Source of the DNA: Armatimonadota bacterium
GTDB lineage: Bacteria; Armatimonadota; Hebobacteria; Hebobacterales; WVXJ01
Assembly: GCA_011773575.1 (NCBI GenBank)
Contig: WVXJ01000242.1
Span: forward strand, 11,099 to 21,042
Length of the DNA stretch: 9,944 bases
Direction: 5' to 3'
The notes below the pieces were generated by a model. That model ran no database searches. It was not told where the DNA came from and saw only the letters and a list, made by a program, of their open reading frames with translations. Position numbers and translations under genes: made by a program. Below are positions 1-6,198 of this stretch, piece by piece. How positions within the stretch are numbered: position 1 is the first letter of the stretch; every line of letters begins with the position of its first letter.

Positions 1-1217
1 AGTGAAAACCAGGTGCTGTTGAAGTAGTCGTGGCCTCCGTCAATACCCGAGCGCCAGACGGGAGCGGGAAATCCTTCGAAGAGAGAGAGATAGAAATCGC
101 GTGATTTTCTGAGTTCTTCTTGGGCCTGCTTCTGTTTGGTGACATCGCGAACGATTATCATGAAAGCCCATGGTGCGCCCTCCTCGTTGGACATCAGGGA
201 GGGGGCTATTTCGATTTGCACGAGTTGACCATCGGCCCGCGCCACACCTTCAAAGGATTGGGCCTGTTCTCCGGAAATCACCTTCTGTGTGAGTTGTGCG
301 AGTCTGTTAAAAGTATCCTCGGTCAGGAAGTCACCGATGCTTCGGCCGATCATATCTTCCGGAGAGGCACACTTGTGGAGGCGGCACAGCGCCGGGTTGA
401 CATAGTCATAGGTAAGATTTAGGTCAACCATCGCTAACCCGTCAACCGCGGCCTCCCCGGCAGCACCAACGGAATAGCGAACGCTTGCTGTGAGCAATCC
501 GTCGGCTACCGCTTGTCCTACCACTTTTCGCTCGCGCGCTCGCTGTTCAGCAAGGGTATGTTTCCACTGGCGGGCGGCCTTGGTGGCGCGCGCCCATCCG
601 AGGAGAACAGCCACGCCCAGGACCAGAAATCCGATGACCGCTATGCGGAACATACGCATCTGTGCGACATGGCGGTCTTCCTGGCTGGCAATCGCCTCTC
701 GGTAGATCTTCGTGAGTCCGTTGGAGAAGACGGCTTTGTGTTGCTTGTATTCGGCACTCGTGAGGATCTGAAGGGCTTTGTCTTTCTTGTTTGCGCGCAG
801 CAGAGCGAAGGCCTGCTTCTCCATCTGCGTCATTGACTTCTCAGCTTCGGCTATGTCGGCATATCGGGGGTCGCCTTCGCTTGCCACAGGCAGCATTCGG
901 ATGAGGTCCTGGATGGCTCTTGTGCGGCGCGGCTTGTGGTCATAGTAACGGGTTATCCACTCCTTCTCACCTGTGGCAATAGCCATGGTGGAGGTCATGG
1001 TAAGCCTGTCGTCCAGGGTTAAAAGTTCTTCGGCGGCCCCCTCCAGCACGTATTCCTCCGCCTCTGTGGTCCAATGCCAGGTGTAATAGGGGTAGAGGCC
1101 CCATCCTATCATAATGAGGAATAAGGCAGCGGCGGCGGCGGCGGCGATCCTCTTCGAGGTCAGCGAGATAGTGCGCTTATTCTGTTCTTCGGGAGGTTTG
1201 TCAACAGGCCTAGTCAT
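1..1217 (-). CDS. Membrane-anchored PAS-domain sensor, probable histidine kinase (C-terminus beyond left edge)
   Basis: I translated the minus strand from ATG at 1215-1217; the frame is open for 405 codons to the window edge. Seen: a cytoplasmic N-terminus, an alanine-rich first membrane segment (about residues 24-45), an extracytoplasmic, apparently helical region (46-186), a second membrane segment (188-208), a basic helical linker, a PAS domain (about 255-365, ending in the typical IIVRDVTKQK), and the start of a second PAS-like domain (from about 371, with YFNSTWFS). This layout is usual for membrane sensor histidine kinases, but the catalytic part is missing, so a GGDEF or other output is possible. 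The start overlaps the end of the REC-GGDEF gene by 8 nt. An AGAGG-type ribosome site inside that gene lies 7 nt upstream, pointing to coupled translation. The two probably form one signalling unit. The ligand of the outer domain is unknown. Confidence 0.82.
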   Translation of the reverse strand, partial: MTRPVDKPPEEQNKRTISLTSKRIAAAAAAALFLIMIGWGLYPYYTWHWTTEAEEYVLEGAAEELLTLDDRLTMTSTMAIATGEKEWITRYYDHKPRRTRAIQDLIRMLPVASEGDPRYADIAEAEKSMTQMEKQAFALLRANKKDKALQILTSAEYKQHKAVFSNGLTKIYREAIASQEDRHVAQMRMFRIAVIGFLVLGVAVLLGWARATKAARQWKHTLAEQRARERKVVGQAVADGLLTASVRYSVGAAGEAAVDGLAMVDLNLTYDYVNPALCRLHKCASPEDMIGRSIGDFLTEDTFNRLAQLTQKVISGEQAQSFEGVARADGQLVQIEIAPSLMSNEEGAPWAFMIIVRDVTKQKQAQEELRKSRDFYLSLFEGFPAPVWRSGIDGGHDYFNSTWFS

Positions 1218-2421
1218 CCGACATCCTCTCTTTCGCGGCTTCAGGGGAGGAAACTTGTTTCGCCTCCCCGCAAACCTCTTCGCCCTTATCCAAATCGAAG
1301 AAGTTTGCCCGATCACGCCCACCCTCCTTGGCGGCATAAAGGGCCCTGTCGGCCCACTTCAGCAGGGCGGGTAAATCCAGATCATGATCATGCTCACCGC
1401 GCGTGAGAACAAACCCCACACTCAACGTGGTAGTGGGAATCTCTTCTTTAGAAGACTCCTGCAGGGAGGCTTTCGCGTCCAGACGCAGGCGTTCCGCAAA
1501 TGCCCTTGCCCCGTCAAACCCGGTATCAGGCAGCAGCACCGCGAATTCGTCGCCTCCCCAGCGTGCCGTAGAATCTGATGCGCGAAGCGCGCTCTGGAGA
1601 ATACCGGCAATACGACATAGCACAGCATCTCCTGTCGGATGTCCGCGAGTGTCGTTAATGCTCTTGAATCCGTCCACATCAATGAGGGCAAACGAGAGGG
1701 GGCAATGATAGCGCGCGGTTCGTTGGATCTCCCGCTTGAGGAGACGCTCCATCTCTCCACGGTTCAAGAGCCCGGTAAGAGGATCGGTCTTTGCGCGCCT
1801 CTCCAGTTCGGCCTGCAGCACGGCTTCCGCCGCGCTGGCCCGGGCGGCTTCTGCAGCCTGCTCGACGGCCCGCGGCAACTCACGCTCATAGCCGGGCTCT
1901 TTGACGACATAGTCGCTGGCTCCACTCTTCAGTGCGCTTACCGCCACCTGCTCATTACCGGAGGCGGTTATCATGATTATGGGGAGGCCCTCCGTTTGTG
2001 CTCTGATCTGCTGCAGGAGTTGGAGGCCGGTGGCATCGGGAAGTTGATAGTCGAGCACCATCGCGTCAAATACTCCACCGGCGAGCGCGCCCATCGCTTC
2101 CTCGCCGCTAAGCGCACCGGTAACATGGTGGCCCCGATGCTCTAATTCCCGGCGGACGAGCAGCATGTGGTCTCGATTGTCATCCACCAACAAGACGTGA
2201 AGGCTGCGCCGACGCCCTGGAGAGCCGCTGACGGCGGAATCTTCCATTGCCTGGCTGAGGGCTGTTTTTGCTTTCTTCTCTTCCAGTTGTCGCGTCATTT
2301 CATAGAGACAAGTTCTTCCTCGGTTGAAGAAGAGGTCGATATTTTGCTCGCTGACGTGAAGCGTGCTGGGAGGCTTGCATAACACTCCATCCTTGTTATA
2401 CTTCGCGTCGCAACACTTCAC
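1210..2421 (-). CDS. REC-GGDEF response regulator, diguanylate cyclase
   Basis: The product makes c-di-GMP from two GTP under control of a phosphorylatable receiver. Residues 74-190 are a REC domain with acidic pocket D80/D81, phospho-acceptor D124 (MVLDYQLPD), T152 and K174. A helical linker (190-210) leads to a GGDEF domain opening with TDPLTGLLNR. It has an exact GGDEF active site at 289-293, an inhibitory RxxD I-site (R280-D283) exactly five residues upstream, and the usual ALYAAKEGGRDR end. Catalysis and product inhibition should both be intact. The start is uncertain. The longest frame begins at GTG 2419-2421, but an ATG at 2296-2298 (residue 42) would remove a poorly conserved segment with C4, C5, C15 and C38. 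Neither start has a strong ribosome site. The overlapping downstream PAS sensor is the likely source of the input signal. The domain call is firm; the start is not. Confidence 0.93.
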   Translation of the reverse strand: MKCCDAKYNKDGVLCKPPSTLHVSEQNIDLFFNRGRTCLYEMTRQLEEKKAKTALSQAMEDSAVSGSPGRRRSLHVLLVDDNRDHMLLVRRELEHRGHHVTGALSGEEAMGALAGGVFDAMVLDYQLPDATGLQLLQQIRAQTEGLPIIMITASGNEQVAVSALKSGASDYVVKEPGYERELPRAVEQAAEAARASAAEAVLQAELERRAKTDPLTGLLNRGEMERLLKREIQRTARYHCPLSFALIDVDGFKSINDTRGHPTGDAVLCRIAGILQSALRASDSTARWGGDEFAVLLPDTGFDGARAFAERLRLDAKASLQESSKEEIPTTTLSVGFVLTRGEHDHDLDLPALLKWADRALYAAKEGGRDRANFFDLDKGEEVCGEAKQVSSPEAAKERMSDD

Positions 2422-2431
2422 GTCTTCGATT

Positions 2432-2458
2432 TTGACGCCGGCAATGCCGGTCTATTAT
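2432..2458 (+). promoter_or_regulatory. Possible promoter with palindrome in its spacer
   Basis: TTGACG (2432-2437) and TATTAT (2453-2458) each differ from the sigma70 consensus by one base, but they are only 15 nt apart. The spacer contains a perfect CCGGCA-a-TGCCGG palindrome (2438-2450), which could be a repressor or activator site. It overlaps the 5' end of the REC-GGDEF reading frame and would give a leader of about 270 nt for the HIT gene. The short spacing and long leader make this a weak candidate. Confidence 0.25.
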
Positions 2459-2459
2459 T

Positions 2460-2505
2460 CCATGATTAGGCGAACTCTCTGAGCGGCGGACTGTCTAAAT
2501 CATGG
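2460..2505. repeat. Dyad CCATGATT ... AATCATGG
   Basis: Perfect 8-bp inverted arms lie at 2460-2467 and 2498-2505, separated by 30 bp. AG/CT extends the match after one skipped base. The arms sit just upstream of the minus-strand diguanylate cyclase gene, where a divergent-promoter operator would be expected. The spacing suits two protein half-sites or a loop better than an RNA hairpin. Function is inferred only from position. Confidence 0.35.
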
Positions 2506-2670
2506 GGCGGAGAAGAGTCTTTTGACGGGAGGGTGCACCAGACCCCACCCTAAAGGCCCATCCTCCCCGGCACGCCAGAGGAAATGCACGAAAAGAGAAC
2601 ACCGGGCGCGGGGAGCCTCGGGTCGGTGGAGGGCGAGGCGTGTCGTTCGGGAGGCGCGGGAAAAAGTTCC

Positions 2671-2699
2671 TTGCAGGCCTTAGCATGAATGGCTATGAT
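2671..2699 (+). promoter_or_regulatory. Sigma70-type promoter for HIT-cdaA-cdaR
   Basis: TTGCAG (2671-2676) and TATGAT (2694-2699) are separated by exactly 17 nt, the optimal spacing. The expected transcription start near 2706 lies about 30 nt before the HIT start codon. This is the best promoter I can see in the window. Confidence 0.5.
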
Positions 2700-2711
2700 A
2701 TGGCTATGATA
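2690..2711 (+). repeat. Perfect tandem 11-bp repeat duplicating the -10 hexamer
   Basis: The 11-mer TGGCTATGATA occurs twice, head to tail (2690-2700 and 2701-2711). Each copy carries TATGAT, giving a second possible -10 at 2705-2710. Only the first copy is correctly spaced from TTGCAG. Confidence 0.8.
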
Positions 2712-2724
2712 AGGTAGAAGCCTT

Positions 2725-2730
2725 TGGAGG
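2725..2730 (+). promoter_or_regulatory. Ribosome binding site that fixes the HIT start
   Basis: TGGAGG lies 5 nt before ATG 2736. An in-frame TTG at 2724 would place the site inside the gene, and family members normally begin at MERLWAPWRMEYI. ATG 2736 is therefore preferred. Confidence 0.75.
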
Positions 2731-2735
2731 CGGGT

Positions 2736-3239
2736 ATGGAGCGGCTGTGGGCTCCGTGGAGAATGGAGTATATTGAGGGGATGGGCAAAGAAGAGAAGGG
2801 ATGTATCTTCTGCACCAGCGCCTCGGAAGACAGAGATACGGAGAACTTCATTCTTTATCGCGGCAAGACTGTCTTCATCATCCTCAATACTTTTCCGTAC
2901 ACAAACGGTCACCTGCTGGTGGCCCCTTATCGTCACACCGCAGACCTGACTGATTTGCAGGAGGGGGAGGCTCGCGAACTGCTTTCCGCCGCGACCCTGG
3001 GAATCAAGGCCCTGAGAAGGGCGATGTCTCCCGATGGCTTCAATCTAGGCATCAACCTGAGCCGGACTGCGGGAGCGGGAATCGCTGACCACCTGCATCT
3101 TCACATAGTCCCGCGCTGGACCGGGGACACAAATTTTATGTCAGTATGCGGAGAGGCAAAGGTGATCCCGGAGGCGCTTCCCGCCACCCTGGATAGACTG
3201 CGACAGGCAATCTCGACCCTGGAGAGCGATGATGCCTGA
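2736..3239 (+). CDS. HIT-family nucleotide hydrolase/phosphorylase (Ap4A-phosphorylase-like)
   Basis: HIT proteins attack the alpha phosphate of nucleotides such as Ap4A, Ap3A or AMP conjugates through a histidine-AMP intermediate. This 167-residue protein has the opening MERLWAPWRMEYI, a CIFC pair (C23, C26) that with histidines usually binds zinc, an NGH motif (57-59), and the histidine triad H119-L-H121-L-H123-IVPRW. H121, the middle one, is the expected nucleophile. GDTNFMSV follows, as in the actinobacterial Ap4A phosphorylase branch. It is complete and of normal length. Its last codons overlap the start of the diadenylate cyclase gene by 8-11 nt, so translation is probably coupled. The family call is firm; the real substrate (Ap4A, another dinucleoside polyphosphate or an adenylylated compound) cannot be read from sequence. 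A link to c-di-AMP turnover is speculation from gene order. Confidence 0.93.
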   Translation: MERLWAPWRMEYIEGMGKEEKGCIFCTSASEDRDTENFILYRGKTVFIILNTFPYTNGHLLVAPYRHTADLTDLQEGEARELLSAATLGIKALRRAMSPDGFNLGINLSRTAGAGIADHLHLHIVPRWTGDTNFMSVCGEAKVIPEALPATLDRLRQAISTLESDDA

Positions 3240-4122
3240 AGTGGGCCGGCTGTGGCAACTGTTCATATCCGAGTTCGGGATCCTCGATTTCTTTGACGTC
3301 CTCTTGGTGGCGATCGCGCTGTATTACCTGTTTGTGTTGGTGAGAGGCACGCGCGCCATTCAGTTGCTGAAAGGGTTATTCGTATATGGAGTGCTGATTC
3401 TGCTCGCCGACCTCTTGGGGCTGCGGGGCTTTCGTTGGATCCTGGGGCTGATTCTGCTGCCCGGGGTAATCGTGCTGATAGTTTTGTTCACCCCGGAGTT
3501 GCGTCTGGCGCTGGAACAGATAGGCCGGGGCCGGCTAATGACGGTCCTGCCCATGATGAAAAGAGAGGAGATAGGCCAGGTAGTGAATGAGATAGTGTCG
3601 GCGGTGACTTCTCTCTCCCGAGAGCGCACCGGTGCGCTGATCGTAGTTGAGGGCAATGTGGGGTTGAATGATATCATCTCCACAGGCCGAACTGTGAGAG
3701 GCCGCGTTTCCGCGGAGATGTTACGCACAATCTTTCATCCCGGGACTCCGCTCCATGACCTCGCTGTGGTGATACGCGCAGACAGGGTCATGGCGGCGGG
3801 CTGTCTCCTTCCGCTCAGTGAGCAGGATAGTACAGCCTTCCCCATGGGGACGCGGCACCGTGCGGCACTGGGGCTTTCTGAAACCTCAGATGCGATGATA
3901 GTGGTTGTCTCTGAGGAGACCGGAGGCATCAGCCTGGCACATGAGGGCCGGCTCTTCTCCAATCTCTCTTCCGATGCCCTCAAGGCAAGGCTCATAAATC
4001 TGCTGGTTCCGCCAGAGAGAAAACCGGCGTTGAAGCGCTTGGCGGTGCCGGCGGTGAGAGGACTCTGGCGACGGCTGCCTTTTGCCCATCACGAGAAGAG
4101 CGATGCTGCACCGAAACATTAA
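3229..4122 (+). CDS. cdaA: Membrane diadenylate cyclase CdaA (c-di-AMP synthase) with DLA in place of DGA
   Basis: CdaA joins two ATP into c-di-AMP, a messenger controlling potassium, osmolyte and cell-wall homeostasis, at the cytoplasmic face of the membrane. Seen: three membrane helices (about residues 22-38, 48-63, 72-88) and a DAC domain (about 105-260) with GALIVVEG, TGRTVRGRVSAEML, TPLHD, GTRHRAALG (RHR at 209-211) and SEETGGISL. A basic tail of about 38 residues follows. The DGA signature reads D177-L178-A179 (codons gac ctc gct at 3757-3765): the aspartate is kept, but the near-invariant glycine is leucine. Activity therefore needs testing. Starts at 3229 and 3232 are both possible; GGAG at 3221 is better spaced for 3232. 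It overlaps the HIT gene upstream and cdaR downstream. The family call is very secure from motifs and the cdaR neighbour. Confidence 0.96.
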   Translation: MMPEVGRLWQLFISEFGILDFFDVLLVAIALYYLFVLVRGTRAIQLLKGLFVYGVLILLADLLGLRGFRWILGLILLPGVIVLIVLFTPELRLALEQIGRGRLMTVLPMMKREEIGQVVNEIVSAVTSLSRERTGALIVVEGNVGLNDIISTGRTVRGRVSAEMLRTIFHPGTPLHDLAVVIRADRVMAAGCLLPLSEQDSTAFPMGTRHRAALGLSETSDAMIVVVSEETGGISLAHEGRLFSNLSSDALKARLINLLVPPERKPALKRLAVPAVRGLWRRLPFAHHEKSDAAPKH

Positions 4123-5062
4123 GTTAAAACTTCTCGCACTGGTGCTGGCCCTGTGTCTTTGGGCCTATGTGACAGTGAATGAGCAGGTGGGAGAAAAGGC
4201 CTTCAGTGTGGCTATTGATGTGGCGCGCACCCCCAGCAACCTGGCCGTCACTTCCGAGACCGGCAATGCTGTGGTGTGGCTGAGAGGTGAACGGGAGACC
4301 CTGGAGACGGCGGCGAATCAGGTGCACGCGAGAGCCCTTCTCTCTACTCATGAGCCGGGAAAAGTAACAGCAAGGATTGATCCACTCTTTCCACAGGGAC
4401 TCACTCTGGTGAAAGTAGTCCCCACCCAGATAACCCTGCAGTTGGAAGAGGTAATAAAAAAGCGTTTTCCTGCAACTTGCGAATTGCAGGGCCAGCCCAG
4501 TCCGGGTTATGTGCTGGGGCAGCCGCGCGTCCATCCCGCCTATGTGGAGGTCTCCGGAGCGGAGAGTACGCTGGCCAAGGTGAACCGGGTGGTGGTAAGG
4601 ATTGACACCTCTTTTGCGATGCTGGGCCAGCCCCAATCCGGGCCGCTGGAGCCCGTGGACGCCGCTGGTCGTAAGGTTTCAGGCCTGAAAGTGGAACCTC
4701 AGATGGCTACTGTCACTGTGCCGGTGCGGAGCAGTATCGCCTCGAAACTGTTGCCGGTGTTCGTATCTTTTTCCGGCACTCCACCGGAGGGTTTTCAAGT
4801 GGGCCGCACGAGTGTGTCACCTCCCTTGGTAACCGCGGCGGGAGAGGCCTCCGCAGTCAAAGCCCTGGAGGCGATATCAACTTTACCGCTGTCACTGGAT
4901 CTGGCAACTTCCTCCATAACTCGCAGGATTGCACTGGTGGTGCCGGAAGGTGTCGCCTCCTTGAGCGAACGGAATGTGCTGGTGAGAGTAGAGATAGTCG
5001 CGGAAGCGTACCCAGAGCATCGACCGGAAGAAGTGACACCGCCCCCTTCAGGGCAGGAATGA
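4103..5062 (+). CDS. cdaR: YbbR-domain protein CdaR, CdaA partner/regulator
   Basis: CdaR is a single-pass membrane protein whose extracytoplasmic YbbR repeats interact with CdaA and tune c-di-AMP synthesis in Gram-positive bacteria. The 319-residue product starts with a short basic N-terminus and one membrane anchor (about 8-25, ending LCLWAYVTV, typical of the family). It continues with three YbbR-like beta repeats (about 33-115, 120-207, 214-298), each ending in a VTVxV/ITLQL-type strand, and a Pro/Glu-rich tail. ATG 4103 is preferred over an in-frame TTG at 4082, because the anchor then has the usual short leader and an A/G-rich stretch (4093-4100) precedes it. It overlaps cdaA by 20 nt. 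In many Firmicutes glmM follows this pair; here fmt does. Some homologues have four repeats, so repeat number may vary by lineage. Confidence 0.93.
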   Translation: MLHRNIKLKLLALVLALCLWAYVTVNEQVGEKAFSVAIDVARTPSNLAVTSETGNAVVWLRGERETLETAANQVHARALLSTHEPGKVTARIDPLFPQGLTLVKVVPTQITLQLEEVIKKRFPATCELQGQPSPGYVLGQPRVHPAYVEVSGAESTLAKVNRVVVRIDTSFAMLGQPQSGPLEPVDAAGRKVSGLKVEPQMATVTVPVRSSIASKLLPVFVSFSGTPPEGFQVGRTSVSPPLVTAAGEASAVKALEAISTLPLSLDLATSSITRRIALVVPEGVASLSERNVLVRVEIVAEAYPEHRPEEVTPPPSGQE

Positions 5063-5108
5063 AATCTTCGAGGACTGATAAAGCGTTTCCCCTGTTCTTG
5101 TCCGAATC

Positions 5109-6035
5109 ATGAAGATTGTATTTATGGGCACAAGTGCTTTCGCTGTCCCCTCCCTTCGAGGGCTTGTTGAAAGCCGACATGAGGTGGCGGCTGTTTTCAC
5201 TCGCCCCGATAAGCCGGCCGGACGAGGCCGGCGGCTGCGCGCTTCACCGGTGAAAGAGGCGGCCGTGGAACTGGGCTTGCCGGTTTTTCAGCCGGAGCGT
5301 ATTGCCGACGCGGAAGGCCGCCGCGCCCTGGAGGAAGCGACACCCGATTTGTGTGTTGTGGCCGCCTATGGCGAGATACTGCCGCGAGCGATCCTGGAAA
5401 TCCCCCGCCTTGGCTGCATGAATATACACGCCTCACTTTTGCCGAAGTATCGCGGTGCAGATCCGATTCGAAGAGCCATCATGGCGGGAGAGATGCAAAC
5501 CGGTGTTACTATCATGTGGATGTCTGAGGGTTTGGATGAAGGTGATGTCATTATGCAACAAACCTTACAGATAGGGCCTGAGGAGGACTATGGATCACTC
5601 CATGACCGGCTTGCCGTGGTAGGAGCACAGGCCTTGCTTGAGAGCCTAGAAGCGCTGGAGAGGAGAGAGGCACCTCGCACACCCCAAGATGACTCCTCCG
5701 CCACATTCGCCCCTCCGCTGAAGGCTGAGGAGAAAAAGATTCTATGGGAAGCCTCTGCAGAGGAGATTCATAATCTGGTGAGAGCGCTTAATCCGGCCCC
5801 GGGGGCATATTGCCTGTGGAAAGGTAAGCGATTAAAGGTATGGAAGGTGGAAAAAACCTTCTCCGCGAAAGGAATTCCTGGTACAATAGTGGAAATCGGC
5901 CCATTAGGAGCCATTATCGCAAGTGGGCAGGGGGGAGTAAGGCTGCTTGAATTGCAGCCGGAAGGGCGAAACCATATCAGCGGCACCGAGTTCGTGAGAG
6001 GCTATCGCCCTGTGGTCGGAGAATTGATAGAATAG
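5109..6035 (+). CDS. fmt: Methionyl-tRNA formyltransferase
   Basis: Fmt transfers a formyl group from 10-formyl-tetrahydrofolate to Met-tRNAfMet for translation initiation in the cytoplasm. The 308-residue protein is full length. The N-terminal Rossmann-type catalytic domain (about 1-190) opens MKIVFMGTSAFAVPSL and contains RPDKPAGRG. Its catalytic residues N105, H107 (NIHASLLPKYRGA) and D143 (GLDEGD) sit at the offset expected from E. coli N108/H110/D146. A linker leads to the C-terminal OB-like tRNA-binding domain (about 207-305), ending SGTEFVRGYRP. RGADPI replaces the commoner RGAAPI, a mild variant. ATG 5109 has no clear Shine-Dalgarno, although the family start fits. The gene is 46 nt from cdaR with no terminator seen, so it may be cotranscribed. 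The usual def partner is not adjacent. Confidence 0.96.
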   Translation: MKIVFMGTSAFAVPSLRGLVESRHEVAAVFTRPDKPAGRGRRLRASPVKEAAVELGLPVFQPERIADAEGRRALEEATPDLCVVAAYGEILPRAILEIPRLGCMNIHASLLPKYRGADPIRRAIMAGEMQTGVTIMWMSEGLDEGDVIMQQTLQIGPEEDYGSLHDRLAVVGAQALLESLEALERREAPRTPQDDSSATFAPPLKAEEKKILWEASAEEIHNLVRALNPAPGAYCLWKGKRLKVWKVEKTFSAKGIPGTIVEIGPLGAIIASGQGGVRLLELQPEGRNHISGTEFVRGYRPVVGELIE

Positions 6036-6068
6036 GAGGGAACAAGAACCACTTCACCGTGAGAAAGC

Positions 6069-6146
6069 CGCTGGGCCGGAGAAGAGAGCCAGCGAAAAGC
6101 ATTTCTTGATATACCTGAGTTAATCTTTGGAAACCTAGCTCTCTTC
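6069..6146 (+). promoter_or_regulatory. Leader with two competing pairings between fmt and the TPR gene
   Basis: CGCTGG (6069-6074) can pair with CCAGCG (6089-6094) as a 14-nt-loop hairpin just after fmt. Alternatively GAAGAGAGC (6081-6089) can pair perfectly with GCTCTCTTC (6138-6146). The second left arm lies in the loop of the first and shares position 6089, so the two folds compete. No uninterrupted T-run follows either. It could be a weak terminator of fmt or an attenuator of the TPR gene; no known riboswitch is recognised. Confidence 0.3.
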
Positions 6147-6185
6147 AGCCATAGCGGTATGGTTTGTGACGCCATCTTCAGGGTG

Positions 6186-6192
6186 AAGGAGG
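6186..6192 (+). promoter_or_regulatory. Strong ribosome binding site fixing a GTG start
   Basis: AAGGAGG, a near-perfect anti-16S match, lies 6 nt before GTG 6199. It justifies the non-ATG start of the TPR gene. Confidence 0.8.
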
Positions 6193-6198
6193 AGGAAA

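Larger units (their letters stand above)
2422..2735. other. Divergent intergenic region, no convincing gene
   Basis: About 310 nt separate the minus-strand signalling genes from the plus-strand HIT/cdaA run. Frames here give only proline/arginine-rich shadow peptides with no ribosome site. The region holds a short palindrome, a longer dyad, a modest hairpin (AGGGTG 2530-2535 with CACCCT 2546-2551), a G-rich stretch (about 2600-2660), and the promoter and tandem repeat next to the HIT gene. I recognise no riboswitch class. Confidence 0.6.

Noticed and set aside
120..836. Plus-strand frames of 71-107 codons at the left end
   Set aside because: The minus strand is open throughout and gives membrane segments and a PAS domain; these are antisense shadows.
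1639..2145. 168-codon plus-strand frame inside the REC-GGDEF gene
   Set aside because: It lies antisense to a gene with complete REC and GGDEF motifs and shows no domain or ribosome site of its own.
2495..2936. Minus-strand frames in and across the divergent intergenic region
   Set aside because: They are Pro/Arg/Ser-rich with no motif, and one runs antisense into the HIT gene.
4124..4636. 170-codon minus-strand frame
   Set aside because: It is fully antisense to cdaR, which has a clear anchor and YbbR repeats.
5063..5108. Terminator or promoter between cdaR and fmt
   Set aside because: No stem with a T-run and no well-spaced -35/-10 pair is visible in the 46 nt.
6127..6163. TTGGAA ... TATGGT as a promoter for the TPR gene
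   Set aside because: The spacing is about 25 nt, too long for a sigma70 promoter.
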